A DNA stretch of 64,000 nt from Candidatus Barnesiella excrementigallinarum (GCA_019114445.1 DXFL01000017.1:1-64000), one strand, 5' to 3'. Shown: positions 8,466-17,806, counted from the stretch's first letter. Made by a program: numbers and translations. The notes: generated by a model not told the origin, from the letters alone.

Positions 8466-11400
8466 ATGATTAAGCATTACAGACACTTGCTATTGGCTTT
8501 GGTGATTTTCTGTAGTACTGCGATTGTTCAAGCACAGAATATCTCTCTGCGGTTGAACAATGTCACTGTCAAGGAAGCCATTGAAGCGGTCAAAAAGCAA
8601 ACCGGAAAATCGTTTTTTTTCAACGTAAATGACGTAGATTTGAACCGTGTGGTAACCATACAATTACAAAATGCCACACTCAACGAAGCTCTTTCACAGA
8701 TTCTTCGAGGCCAAAATATCCACTACGAAGTAAAAGACAATCACATTGTGCTTACTAAAAATACCCAACCGGTCACCGATGGGGCTATCAAGATCTCGGG
8801 ACAAGTAACCGACGAGAATGGGACGCCCCTTATCGGTGTAAACATTACGGCCCAATCCGGGGAAACCACCGTCACCGATATCGACGGTAATTACTCAATC
8901 CGAACAACTCCCGGCACAACTATCACGTTCTCGTACATCGGATATTTACAACAACGCATAAAAGCCGATAACCAACGAAATATCAATGTTCAAATGGTCG
9001 AAGACACAAGGGCTCTCAATGAAGTTGTCGTAATTGGTTACGGAACACAAAAGAAAGCCAACCTTACGGGTGCCGTCGACGCCATTTCGTCCAAAGAAAT
9101 CGAAGACCGCCCCGTAGCCAACCTCGGACGTGCTTTGCAGGGTGCCGCTCCCAACCTCAACATCACCTATGGTTCGGGACGCCCCAATGAAAGTACGACG
9201 ATCAACATTCGTGGATTCGGTTCTATCAACGAAGAGGCCAAACCGTTGGTCCTCATCGATGGTGTTGAAGGTAGTATCGACAACATCAACCCGCGCGACG
9301 TAGAGTCCATCTCGGTATTGAAGGATGCCTCTTCGGCCGCCATTTACGGAGCCCGTGCCTCGTTTGGTGTAATCCTCGTCACGACGAAAAAAGGTGAAGC
9401 GGGTACTGCCAAAGTGAACTACAACGGCCGGTTCAGTTTCTCGGGAACCACCGTTAGCACCGACTTTATCACAACGGGATACGATGCCGCCATGCTGGTC
9501 GACGAATTCTTCCGTTCCTACAACGGGACAACATATACCAAATATACCGCCGAAGATTATGCCGAATTGGAAGCCCGTCGCTACGACAAGGTGGAAAATC
9601 CCGACCGTCCGTGGACCGTGGTTAAAAACGTGGGTGGTATAGACCGTTATATGTACTATGCCAACTTCGACTGGTACAACTACCTTATCAGCCACACACG
9701 GCCGACTTGGGACAATAATCTGAGTATCTCCGGCGGAACGCAAAAGATGAACTATTTCGTCAGCGCCAACTACCGTACCGAAGAAGGTATCTACAAACAA
9801 AATCCCGACCGCTTCAACACGGCGAATATCCGTTCACGTATTAGCGGCGACATCAAGGACTGGTTCAACCTGACCGTGACCACTCACCTCTATCACTCGC
9901 AATACTATGCCCCCGGTTTGGAAGATGGTAGCAACATTCCCAACTACACCTTCCACGCCCTGCCGTTCATGATGCCCTATAACCCCGACGGCACATGGGT
10001 ATTCAACAATGCCGTCATCGCCCAACAACCGGCCGACGGTGTCCACATCATGACAGGCGACGCAACAACCTTTTCCAACGACAAGAAAAAACAATTGACC
10101 ACAACCGTCAATGCTATTTTCAAACTCTATAAAGGCCTCACATTCCATGCCAATTACAGCTTCCGTTACTACACGCAAGATAAGGTTGTCCGCACCTCGT
10201 TTGCCGAATACTCAACCGAACCCGGTGTGATCGAAAGTACCGGATCGGCCAACCTTTTCAAAAACAAATTGCGTCAGCATAGCGACAGCGAATACTACCA
10301 CATGGTCGATGCCTATCTCAATTACGACAATACCTTTAACGGCCACCACATTCGTGGCGTACTCGGTTTTGACTACGAGCAGGATTATTACAAAAATCTC
10401 TACTCCTATATGTTGAACCTCCAATCCAACGAATTGAACGACTTCAACTTGGGCGATCCCTCCAAAGATGTTTATCTCGAAGGTGGACAGTATGAATGGG
10501 CTTTGGAAAGTTTCTTCGGTCGTTTGGGATATGACTGGAAAGGCCGCTATTTGGCCGAGTTCAATATGCGCTGGGATGCCTCCTCGCGTTTCCGCCGCGA
10601 CAAACGGGCTGCCTTGTTCCCCTCGGTATCGGCCGGCTGGCGAGTAAGTGAAGAACCTTTCTTTGCTCCTATCCGCAACACTTTCTCCAATTTCAAAATC
10701 AGAGGTTCGTTCGGTACACTCGGCAATCAAGCCGTTTCCAGCAATTATCCCTATATACAGACCCTGAATTTGGTACAAATGGATAACTACCTCGCCAACG
10801 GCGAATTTCTTACCTATGCTTCGATTTCGGCTCCTACATCGGGCGACTTTACTTGGGAAACAGTTATCCACAAAAATATCGGTCTCGACCTCGGATTCTT
10901 CAACAACCGGTTGAATTTCTCCGGCGACTTGTACATTCGCGATACCAAAGATATGCTCGTCCCGGGCAAAACCCTCCCCGCAACTTATGGAACCTCTTCT
11001 CCGCAAGAAAACGCAGCCGACCTGCGCACGAAAGGATACGAATTGACTCTTAGCTGGAACGACAAATTCAATCTCGCCGGCAAACCATTCACTTACGGAG
11101 TATCTTTGGCATTGGGCGATAATATCTCAAAAATTACCAAATATGACAACCCCACCAAAGATTTCAACGTATCGAAATATTACGAAGGTATGACCATCGG
11201 TGAAATTTGGGGATACTCCATCGACGGGCTGTTCCAAACCGATGAAGAGGCTGCCGCCTATCAAGCCGCAGTAGACCACTCGCTCATCGCCAAGAACATT
11301 CTGCAAACAGCCGTAGGCGAATACAAAGGGCTGAAAGCCGGTGACCCCAAATTTTTCGATATCGACGGAAACGGCCGTATCGACGATGGTAAAAAAACAG

Positions 11401-11951
11401 CCGACGACCGTGGCGATATGCGCATTATCGGTAATTCGCGTCCTCGCTACAATTACAGCGGAAGCCTCAATTTCGGCTGGATGGGCTTCGATTTATCGGC
11501 CTTCTTCCAGGGTATCGGCCGCCAAAACATCTATCCCGGTACCGACGCCATGCTTTTCTGGGGCGGATTTGCTCGTCCGTATGCTTCATTTACCCCGGTC
11601 AACTTCCTCGACGACGTATGGAGCGAGGACAATCGCGATGCCTATTTCCCCAAAATCAGAGGATATGCGGCACAAGGCGACCGTCACTTGGCCTACGTGA
11701 ACGACCGCTATTTGCAAAACTTGGCTTATTGCCGTCTCAAAAACCTGACATTCGGTTACACTTTGCCGCAATCGCTCACACAGAAAGCCAAAATCGATCG
11801 CGTCCGCTTCTATTTCAGCGGCGACAACCTGTTCACTTGGACAGCTCTCAGAAGCAAATACATCGACCCCGAACAATTCGCAGTAGACGGTAATGCTCGT
11901 GTTTATCCCTACGCAAAAACATTCTCTTTCGGTATAGACATTACATTCTAA
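8466..11951 (+). CDS. susC: SusC-family TonB-dependent outer-membrane receptor with STN signalling domain
   Basis: A 1161-residue glycan importer. Order of domains: signal peptide (1-23, ending IVQAQ); STN domain (about 24-98, LRLNNVTVKEAIEAVKKQTG), which signals to FecR anti-sigma factors; carboxypeptidase-regulatory-like domain (about 105-180); plug (about 195-310, with NIRGFGSINEEAKPLVLIDG and the SVLKDASSAAIYGARA block); then a 22-strand-type barrel to the C-terminal aromatic strand. The STN domain and the nearby sigma/anti-sigma pair show that it both transports and senses its ligand. It forms a pair with SusD, 21 bases downstream. Confidence 0.95.
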   Translation: MIKHYRHLLLALVIFCSTAIVQAQNISLRLNNVTVKEAIEAVKKQTGKSFFFNVNDVDLNRVVTIQLQNATLNEALSQILRGQNIHYEVKDNHIVLTKNTQPVTDGAIKISGQVTDENGTPLIGVNITAQSGETTVTDIDGNYSIRTTPGTTITFSYIGYLQQRIKADNQRNINVQMVEDTRALNEVVVIGYGTQKKANLTGAVDAISSKEIEDRPVANLGRALQGAAPNLNITYGSGRPNESTTINIRGFGSINEEAKPLVLIDGVEGSIDNINPRDVESISVLKDASSAAIYGARASFGVILVTTKKGEAGTAKVNYNGRFSFSGTTVSTDFITTGYDAAMLVDEFFRSYNGTTYTKYTAEDYAELEARRYDKVENPDRPWTVVKNVGGIDRYMYYANFDWYNYLISHTRPTWDNNLSISGGTQKMNYFVSANYRTEEGIYKQNPDRFNTANIRSRISGDIKDWFNLTVTTHLYHSQYYAPGLEDGSNIPNYTFHALPFMMPYNPDGTWVFNNAVIAQQPADGVHIMTGDATTFSNDKKKQLTTTVNAIFKLYKGLTFHANYSFRYYTQDKVVRTSFAEYSTEPGVIESTGSANLFKNKLRQHSDSEYYHMVDAYLNYDNTFNGHHIRGVLGFDYEQDYYKNLYSYMLNLQSNELNDFNLGDPSKDVYLEGGQYEWALESFFGRLGYDWKGRYLAEFNMRWDASSRFRRDKRAALFPSVSAGWRVSEEPFFAPIRNTFSNFKIRGSFGTLGNQAVSSNYPYIQTLNLVQMDNYLANGEFLTYASISAPTSGDFTWETVIHKNIGLDLGFFNNRLNFSGDLYIRDTKDMLVPGKTLPATYGTSSPQENAADLRTKGYELTLSWNDKFNLAGKPFTYGVSLALGDNISKITKYDNPTKDFNVSKYYEGMTIGEIWGYSIDGLFQTDEEAAAYQAAVDHSLIAKNILQTAVGEYKGLKAGDPKFFDIDGNGRIDDGKKTADDRGDMRIIGNSRPRYNYSGSLNFGWMGFDLSAFFQGIGRQNIYPGTDAMLFWGGFARPYASFTPVNFLDDVWSEDNRDAYFPKIRGYAAQGDRHLAYVNDRYLQNLAYCRLKNLTFGYTLPQSLTQKAKIDRVRFYFSGDNLFTWTALRSKYIDPEQFAVDGNARVYPYAKTFSFGIDITF

Positions 11952-11972
11952 CAATCCTTATACAATAAACCT

Positions 11973-13778
11973 ATGAAAAAGAATATAATATATATTTTGA
12001 CGGCGGTCGGAGCCTTATCGCTCGGGAGTTGTGTCGATAATCTCGACCGTTATCCGTTATCTTCACTCTCACCCGAAACCTATTTCAATAGCGAAGAAGA
12101 GTTGAGAACCTACACCAATAATTTCTATGGACAATTCCCCGTTGCCTCATCGGGATACGGCGAGTCGGAAGATGTCGTATGTATCTTCACCCTACCCGCC
12201 ACAACCGTAGGGCTCACTCGTACGATCCCCACAAAAGGCGGTGGTTGGGATTGGGGCTACCTGCGTAATATCAACCTCTACCTGCAATATTCACACCGCT
12301 GCAACAGCCAATCGGCCCGGGAACACTACGACGGCATAGCCCGTTTCTTCCGTGCCTATTTCTACTTCGAGAAAGTAAAACGGTTCGGCGATGTACCCTG
12401 GTACAACAGGCCCCTCGAATCGACCGATCCCGATTTGAAAAAACCGCGCGACTCGCGTCAACTCATCATGGACTCGGTTTTGGCCGACATCGATTATGCC
12501 ATCAAATACATACCGAGCGATCAAGACCTTTATTTGGTAACCAAATGGACCGCCATGGCGCTAAAATCGAGAATCTGTTTGTTCGAAGGTACTTTCCGTA
12601 AATATCACGGTATCGAGGGATATGAGAAATTCCTCAACGAGTGCGTCAGCATTTCGGAACAATTCATCGACGAAAGCCCTTACAGCATTTATCAAACCGG
12701 CGATAAACCTTACCGCGACCTTTTCGCCTCGATGGATGCCATCAAACAGGAAGTGATTTTGGCTCGCGACTACGATGCCACCAAAGCCGTGAAACACGAA
12801 GCCAACTACAACACCATGGCTACAACATACGGACGACCGGGCATGAACAAAAAAATTGTCAACAGCTACCTTATGACCGACGGCTCTCGCTTTACCGACA
12901 TTCCCGGATATGAAACCATGCAGTATTACGACGAAATGCAAAACCGCGATCCCCGCTTGACACAAACGGTGGTAGGGCCCGGTTATATGCGTATCAACAG
13001 CGACGCCGTTATGTCGCCCGACTTCTCGGCATCGACTACCGGCTACCAAATTATCAAATGGGTAACCGATGCTTCGGGCGACGGCTACATGGGTTCGTCG
13101 AACGACTATATCCTCTTCCGTGCCGCCGAAGTCTACCTGAACTTTGCCGAGGCCAAAGCCGAATTGGGAACCCTCACACAAGCCGATTTGGACAAATCGA
13201 TCAAGAAAATTCGCGACCGCGTAGGTATGCCCAACATCGACCTCGCTGCGGCCAATGCCAATCCCGACCCCTACCTGATGGGCGAACAAACCGGCTACCG
13301 CAACGTAACCGGAGCCAACAAAGGTGTTATTTTGGAAATCCGTCGCGAGCGCACCATCGAGTTGGTACTCGAAGGGTTCAGATACTACGACCTTATGCGT
13401 TGGAAAGAGGGTAAGATGTTTGAACAACCCTATTTGGGTATGTACTTCCCCGAACTTACCGAAGGTGAAGGTGAAAACCGCTATGGTGTATTCGATATGA
13501 ACGACGGTACCCTCCAAGACGGAGCCAAAGTAGATATCTGCGTCTACACCGGCAAGAAACCTTCGGTAAAGAATATCCGTAAATTCTACAAATTGGGCGA
13601 AGAATTCGTATTGACCGAAGGTGATCACGGCAACATCATTTGCCACGACATCACCAAAGAGCCTCGCGAGTTTAACGAAGAGCGCGATTATCTCTTCCCC
13701 ATACCTACGACCGAACGCTCCTTGACCAATGGAGCCCTCACTCAAAACCCCGGTTGGAACGACGGGTTAAGTTTCTAA
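11973..13778 (+). CDS. susD: SusD/RagB-family surface glycan-binding lipoprotein
   Basis: A 601-residue lipoprotein (signal IIYILTAVGALSLGSC, cysteine at residue 20) that forms the lid over the SusC barrel and captures oligosaccharide. It carries typical family features: N-terminal YPLSSLSPETYFNSEEELRTYTNNFY, TPR-like helices with RFFRAYFYFEKVKRFGDVPW, and the C-terminal block EIRRERTIELVLEGFRYYDLMRWK. Length is within the normal range. A hairpin follows the gene at 13789, so susCD may be a discrete transcript with partial read-through. Confidence 0.95.
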   Translation: MKKNIIYILTAVGALSLGSCVDNLDRYPLSSLSPETYFNSEEELRTYTNNFYGQFPVASSGYGESEDVVCIFTLPATTVGLTRTIPTKGGGWDWGYLRNINLYLQYSHRCNSQSAREHYDGIARFFRAYFYFEKVKRFGDVPWYNRPLESTDPDLKKPRDSRQLIMDSVLADIDYAIKYIPSDQDLYLVTKWTAMALKSRICLFEGTFRKYHGIEGYEKFLNECVSISEQFIDESPYSIYQTGDKPYRDLFASMDAIKQEVILARDYDATKAVKHEANYNTMATTYGRPGMNKKIVNSYLMTDGSRFTDIPGYETMQYYDEMQNRDPRLTQTVVGPGYMRINSDAVMSPDFSASTTGYQIIKWVTDASGDGYMGSSNDYILFRAAEVYLNFAEAKAELGTLTQADLDKSIKKIRDRVGMPNIDLAAANANPDPYLMGEQTGYRNVTGANKGVILEIRRERTIELVLEGFRYYDLMRWKEGKMFEQPYLGMYFPELTEGEGENRYGVFDMNDGTLQDGAKVDICVYTGKKPSVKNIRKFYKLGEEFVLTEGDHGNIICHDITKEPREFNEERDYLFPIPTTERSLTNGALTQNPGWNDGLSF

Positions 13779-13788
13779 ATGATTGAAA

Positions 13789-13824
13789 ACATAGTTGTCG
13801 GACATTCTTATCCGACAGCTATGT
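13789..13824 (+). terminator. hairpin terminator after susD
   Basis: ACATAGTTGTCGGA pairs with TCCGACAGCTATGT (14 base pairs, one mismatch or wobble) across an 8-base loop, followed by TGATTT. The sequence just before it, CTAAATGATTGAAA, recurs before the related hairpin at 16248, so the two intergenic regions are copies of each other. Confidence 0.6.
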
Positions 13825-13900
13825 TGATTTAATCATCTTTATCCTTATCAAGGGAAAACCATTAAAAACACATTATATCATTAACTATAATTTTCTACGT

Positions 13901-16162
13901 ATGAAAAAGTTTACTTTATTCAGTAAGAAAGCGCTCATGGCAGCTTTCTTATGCTGCTCTTTACCAGCTTTCTGTGAAGACACTTGGACATTCAATTCCA
14001 CAGAAGTTGCAGAATATGCTGCATTCTTCAAACAACCATCGGCCATCGAAGGGAAATGCAATGCCGAAGTAATGGGCATCGACATCAACCGCGAAGGCTT
14101 CTCATGGGACGATATGAATACTTGGAAAAATGCCGAAGGTGTACTGTGGCGGGCCTACTCGTCGGGGTATGCCGAAACTGTATTCGGAGTCTGTGTAAAT
14201 AATTCGGCTCCATTTAACGGGAAAACCAGCGGTTTGACATGGACTACGACAGAAGGTGACAACCAATGGTATCCTGCAATAGCCGGAGTAGCCAACCTGA
14301 AAGGGACATTCTCACTCACAAACTGTTTGGCTACGGTAGTACATATCTCCGGCACACAAATGGATACAGTGCGAATCCAAATGACCAACACAAACAGCGA
14401 TTGCTACCTGCACGTACGTCGTAACTTGAATCTCAAACAACTCGACCTGAGCGGTTCGACCGGTAAATGCCGTCAGCTGGCCGGATACCGCAACGCCTTT
14501 ACCGACGCCAACTCGTTCATTTGCAACGACTGCCGTCAAACCGAATTCCTCGACTGGTTACTCAATCTCGAAGACAACCTCTATACCTTCTCCACGCTAC
14601 CCGTTCACCCGGCTACCGGAGCCATACTCACCAGCGGGTATAAATCTCAATGGAATGCCCGTGGCGGATATCCCATCGGCACGAAAAACCAAGATGGGGA
14701 GTATATGGTTGCCATCGATGAAGAGATCGATCTTTCCAGCGAATATTCGGTTCAAGGTAATACCACCGTATACACTTGGAAAGATACAAACGGTAGCGTA
14801 ATTACCCCTTCCGTAGCTACAGGAGGACGATTCAGTTTCGATACCTCGCACGCAGGGAATACCTATTACTGCGAAATGACAAATGCTACTTATCCTCAAC
14901 TAACATTGAAAACCGTACAAGTAACCGTAAAAGAGCCGAACAGATTTAATTTCAATGCCGAAGAAGTGAAGGCTTACGCCGATTTCTTCAAACAACCATC
15001 GGCCGTCGAAGGGAAATGCAATGCCGAAGTTGTAGGTATCGATATCAACCGAAAAGGTTTTTCGTGGGACGACATGAACACATGGAGAAATGCCGAAGGT
15101 AACCTTTGGGTAGGAGCCGAACCTGCCGAAGACGGATCGGGCTACTGTGTCACCTTCTTTGGCGTGGCCGTAAACAGTTGGAGCCCCTATTATGGAAAGA
15201 CTTCCAATTTGAAATGGTTCCCGTATGAAGATTCCGAAGAATCGTATCAAGATCCGGTTCCCGGAGCCGAAAACCTGAAAGGTACATTTGCTATGGAAAA
15301 CTGCCTCGTAAACGTACTCCGCATTCAAGACACACAAATCGATACCATTCGTTTGCAAATGAACAATACGGCCAACAGCTATATGCATGTGCGCCGTAAC
15401 TTAAACCTCAAACAGCTCGACCTGAGTGGTTCGACCGGCAAAATCCGTCAGTTGGCCGGATACCGTAACGCCTTTACCGATGCCAATTCGTTCATTTGCA
15501 CCGGTTGCCCCCAAACCGAATTCCTCGACTGGCTGCTCAACCTCGAAGACAACCTCTACACCTTCTCGACAATACCGGTACACCCGGCCACCGGAGCCAT
15601 ACTCACCAGCGGTTACAAACTGCAATGGAATGCCCGTGGCGGATATCCTATCGGTACGAAAAACCAAGATGGTGTATACGAGATTGCTATCAACGAAGTA
15701 ATTGATCTTTCCAGCGAATATAACGTCCACAACAACACAACCGTATATACATGGAAAGACCACGCCGGAAATACAATCACCCCGACCGTAGCTACGGAAG
15801 GCCGATTCAGTTTCGATAAGTCGCACATAGGGCAAACTTACCGTTGCGAAATGACAAACGCTACCTATCCCCAAATGACATTGAACACCGTGGAGGTAAC
15901 CGTTATCGATCCGCAGGCATCGGGTATTGAACAAGCCAATAAAGCCCATGTGACAGTGGCTCCCAATCCGGCAACCGACTACATCGTAATCGAAGGTACC
16001 GAGGTATTGAAAGCACAAATCTATTCGTTGGCTGGCGCTTGCGTGAAGAGTGTCGAAGCCGGAGTACAAACTATCGATGTCGCCGATTTGGCATCGGGTA
16101 TGTACTTGGTACAGATTTCGACACCCGAAGGTGTTCAATCGGTGAAATTTATCAAGAAATAA
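13901..16162 (+). CDS. secreted two-module LRR/Ig-like repeat protein with T9SS sorting domain
   Basis: A 753-residue exported protein of unknown family. After the signal peptide (1-26) come two copies of one module: residues 28-346 and 347-672. Each begins with a block around FFKQPSA.EGKCNAEV and FSWDDMNTW. A single leucine-rich-repeat-like block follows (RRNLNLKQLDLSGSTGK, RQLAGYRNAFTD), then TEFLDWLLNLEDN. Each ends in a ~75-residue Ig-like part (VYTWKD...Y.CEMTNA.YPQ). Residues 686-753 form a type-A T9SS sorting domain (VAPNPATDYI...AGMYLVQIS pattern). It takes the place of SusE/F-type binding lipoproteins after SusD, so a surface glycan-binding role is inferred, not shown. Confidence 0.75.
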   Translation: MKKFTLFSKKALMAAFLCCSLPAFCEDTWTFNSTEVAEYAAFFKQPSAIEGKCNAEVMGIDINREGFSWDDMNTWKNAEGVLWRAYSSGYAETVFGVCVNNSAPFNGKTSGLTWTTTEGDNQWYPAIAGVANLKGTFSLTNCLATVVHISGTQMDTVRIQMTNTNSDCYLHVRRNLNLKQLDLSGSTGKCRQLAGYRNAFTDANSFICNDCRQTEFLDWLLNLEDNLYTFSTLPVHPATGAILTSGYKSQWNARGGYPIGTKNQDGEYMVAIDEEIDLSSEYSVQGNTTVYTWKDTNGSVITPSVATGGRFSFDTSHAGNTYYCEMTNATYPQLTLKTVQVTVKEPNRFNFNAEEVKAYADFFKQPSAVEGKCNAEVVGIDINRKGFSWDDMNTWRNAEGNLWVGAEPAEDGSGYCVTFFGVAVNSWSPYYGKTSNLKWFPYEDSEESYQDPVPGAENLKGTFAMENCLVNVLRIQDTQIDTIRLQMNNTANSYMHVRRNLNLKQLDLSGSTGKIRQLAGYRNAFTDANSFICTGCPQTEFLDWLLNLEDNLYTFSTIPVHPATGAILTSGYKLQWNARGGYPIGTKNQDGVYEIAINEVIDLSSEYNVHNNTTVYTWKDHAGNTITPTVATEGRFSFDKSHIGQTYRCEMTNATYPQMTLNTVEVTVIDPQASGIEQANKAHVTVAPNPATDYIVIEGTEVLKAQIYSLAGACVKSVEAGVQTIDVADLASGMYLVQISTPEGVQSVKFIKK
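13982..14938 (+). repeat. repeat module copy 1
   Basis: First ~319-residue module of the protein at 13901. Copies 2 and 3 are at 14939-15916 and 16527-17480. Cysteines in GKCNAEV and in the CxxC of ICNDC, and the central LRR-like block, are shared. Confidence 0.85.
14939..15916 (+). repeat. repeat module copy 2
   Basis: Second module of the same protein. The first third has diverged (for example VGAEPAEDGSGY instead of RAYSSGYAE), while the LRR-like middle and the part through NARGGYPIGTKNQDG are nearly identical to copy 1 even at DNA level. This uneven pattern suggests gene conversion between the copies. Confidence 0.85.
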
Positions 16163-16247
16163 ATTTTATACGCGAAAAGGCAAAGCAACAGAGTTAAAAC
16201 GACCTGTTTGCCGAATCGTATAAATTCTCTAAATGATTGAAATGCGG

Positions 16248-16284
16248 CATAGTTGCCGAGAAGTTCATCTCCTCGGCAACTATG
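16248..16284 (+). terminator. hairpin terminator after the two-module gene
   Basis: CATAGTTGCCGAG pairs perfectly with CTCGGCAACTATG (13 base pairs) around an 11-base loop and is followed by TTTGTAC. It is related in sequence and position to the hairpin at 13789. Confidence 0.65.
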
Positions 16285-16342
16285 TTTGTACAATCGGGAA
16301 AGTAAAAAAAGAATCGTCGCATAATATTTTTTCACATTTACC

Positions 16343-16370
16343 GACTACCCGCTCAGCTCAAAAAACTGTC
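16343..16370 (+). promoter_or_regulatory. candidate ECF sigma promoter of the one-module gene
   Basis: GACTACCC (16343-16350), 15 bases, CTGTC (16366-16370), ending 67 bases before the start codon at 16437. Motif, spacing and distance are identical to the susC copy at 8372, with 12 bases of perfect identity (GACTACCCGCTC) in the upstream half. It would let the downstream gene set respond to the same sigma factor. Confidence 0.6.
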
Positions 16371-16436
16371 ATTCTATTAAAAACACACGAAATCATTAAA
16401 AACACATTCATATCATTAACTCAAAAATTTTTACGT

Positions 16437-17732
16437 ATGAAAAAAGTTACATCTTTTGGTAAGAAGGCTCTGTTGGCTGCCTTTTTATGTTGTTGTTCTC
16501 TCCCCGGCTTTGCCGAAGATACCCAAACTTGGTTGTTCGACGCTGAAGAAACAGCTCAATATGCCGAATTCTTTAAACAACCGTCGGCTATCGAAGGGAA
16601 ATGCAATGCCGAAGTTTTAGGCATCGATATCAACCGCGAGGGTTTTTCGTGGGACGATATGAACACTTGGAAAAACTCCGAAGGTAAATTGTGGCGAGCC
16701 TACTCGTCGGGATACTCCGAGACACTGTTTGGAGTTTGTGTAAATGCTTCGGCTCCATTCAACTATAAGACCAGCGGTTTGACATGGACTACGACAGAAG
16801 GTGACAACCAATGGTATCCGGCCATTGCCAGTGTGAAAGATTTGAAAGGCTCATTTACCTTTAACAACTGTGTGGCCACAGTCGTTCATATCTCGGGTAC
16901 ACAAATGGAAAAAGTGAAAATCCAAATGACCAACGAAGACGCAGATTGCTATTTGCACATTCGTCGTAACTTACAGTTGAAAGAACTCGATTTGAGCGAT
17001 TCGAACGGTAAATGCCGTCAGTTGGCCGGATACCGCAACGCTTTTACCGATGAAAGCTGCTTGATCTGCAACAACTGCCGCCAAACCGAATTCCTCGACT
17101 GGTTGCTCAACCTCGAAGACAATATGTACACCTTCTCGACAATACCTATGCACCCGGCAACTGGCAAAAAACTCGAATCGGGTTACAAACTGCAATGGAA
17201 CGCTCGTGGCGGTATGCCTATCGGATACCAAAATCCGGACGGTGAATACGAAATCATGGTCGATGAAGATATAGACCTTTCGGGTGAATATGATATCGAT
17301 GGTTTCATGACTATCTATACTTGGAAAGACATCGATGGCAATGTCATTGAACCCACCGATGCCGTAGAAGGATGGTTCTGCTTCGATGAATCGCACGTAG
17401 GAAAAGAATATCGTTGCGAAATGATCAACGAAGCTTATCCTCAATTAGCTTTGAACACCGTCTTTGTAAAAGTTGTTGACGAATATACTTCGGGTATTCA
17501 AGGTGCCACTAAGGCTGCTGTAAAGGTTGGTCCCAACCCTGCCGACGACTATATCACTATCAAAGGTGCCGAAGTACTGAAAGCTCAGGTTTACTCTTTG
17601 GCAGGTACCTGCGTGAAGAACGTAGCAGCCGGAGCCCAAAAAGTCGACATCGCCGACCTCACACCCGGTATGTACCTGATCAAGATCGTTACGACCGAAG
17701 GTGAAACAACTGCTAAATTCATCAAGAAATAA
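16437..17732 (+). CDS. secreted one-module LRR/Ig-like repeat protein with T9SS sorting domain
   Basis: A 431-residue paralogue of the protein at 13901. The frame is open from 16233, but the start at 16437 is chosen: it opens a signal peptide (MKKVTSFGKKALLAAFLCCC, ending FAED) matching that of its neighbour, and the leader sequences before both ATGs align. It has one module (residues 31-348) and a type-A T9SS sorting domain (364-431, VGPNPADDYI...PGMYLIKI). The module shares the FFKQPSAIEGKCNAEV block, the LRR-like centre and the Ig-like end. Function unknown; a surface binding protein acting with SusCD is the most economical idea. Confidence 0.75.
   Translation: MKKVTSFGKKALLAAFLCCCSLPGFAEDTQTWLFDAEETAQYAEFFKQPSAIEGKCNAEVLGIDINREGFSWDDMNTWKNSEGKLWRAYSSGYSETLFGVCVNASAPFNYKTSGLTWTTTEGDNQWYPAIASVKDLKGSFTFNNCVATVVHISGTQMEKVKIQMTNEDADCYLHIRRNLQLKELDLSDSNGKCRQLAGYRNAFTDESCLICNNCRQTEFLDWLLNLEDNMYTFSTIPMHPATGKKLESGYKLQWNARGGMPIGYQNPDGEYEIMVDEDIDLSGEYDIDGFMTIYTWKDIDGNVIEPTDAVEGWFCFDESHVGKEYRCEMINEAYPQLALNTVFVKVVDEYTSGIQGATKAAVKVGPNPADDYITIKGAEVLKAQVYSLAGTCVKNVAAGAQKVDIADLTPGMYLIKIVTTEGETTAKFIKK
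16527..17480 (+). repeat. repeat module copy 3
   Basis: Single module of the protein at 16437, closer to copy 1 in its first third (both have WRAYSSGY and TSGLTWTTTEGDNQWYPAIA), which shows that the intergenic duplication started from copy 1 or its ancestor. Confidence 0.85.
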
Positions 17733-17747
17733 AATTTACTACTAAAT

Positions 17748-17786
17748 AATGACAGGCAAAATATTTTTCGTATTTTGCCTGTCATT
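17748..17786 (+). terminator. hairpin before the phosphodiesterase-like gene
   Basis: AATGACAGGCAAAATA pairs perfectly with TATTTTGCCTGTCATT (16 base pairs) around a 7-base loop. There is no T-run after it on the plus strand, and it ends 20 bases before the next start codon. It may be an attenuator or an RNA-stabilising structure instead of a full terminator. Confidence 0.5.
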
Positions 17787-17806
17787 AAAAAATAGATTTA
17801 TCAATT

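Noticed and set aside
12561-13745. Long minus-strand frame (394 codons) opposite susD
   Set aside because: Antisense shadow caused by the codon bias of the real gene; Val- and Gly-rich with no family resemblance.
16233-16436. N-terminal extension of 68 residues to the one-module repeat protein
   Set aside because: It crosses the terminator hairpin and the ECF-type promoter motif; the downstream ATG starts a proper signal peptide.
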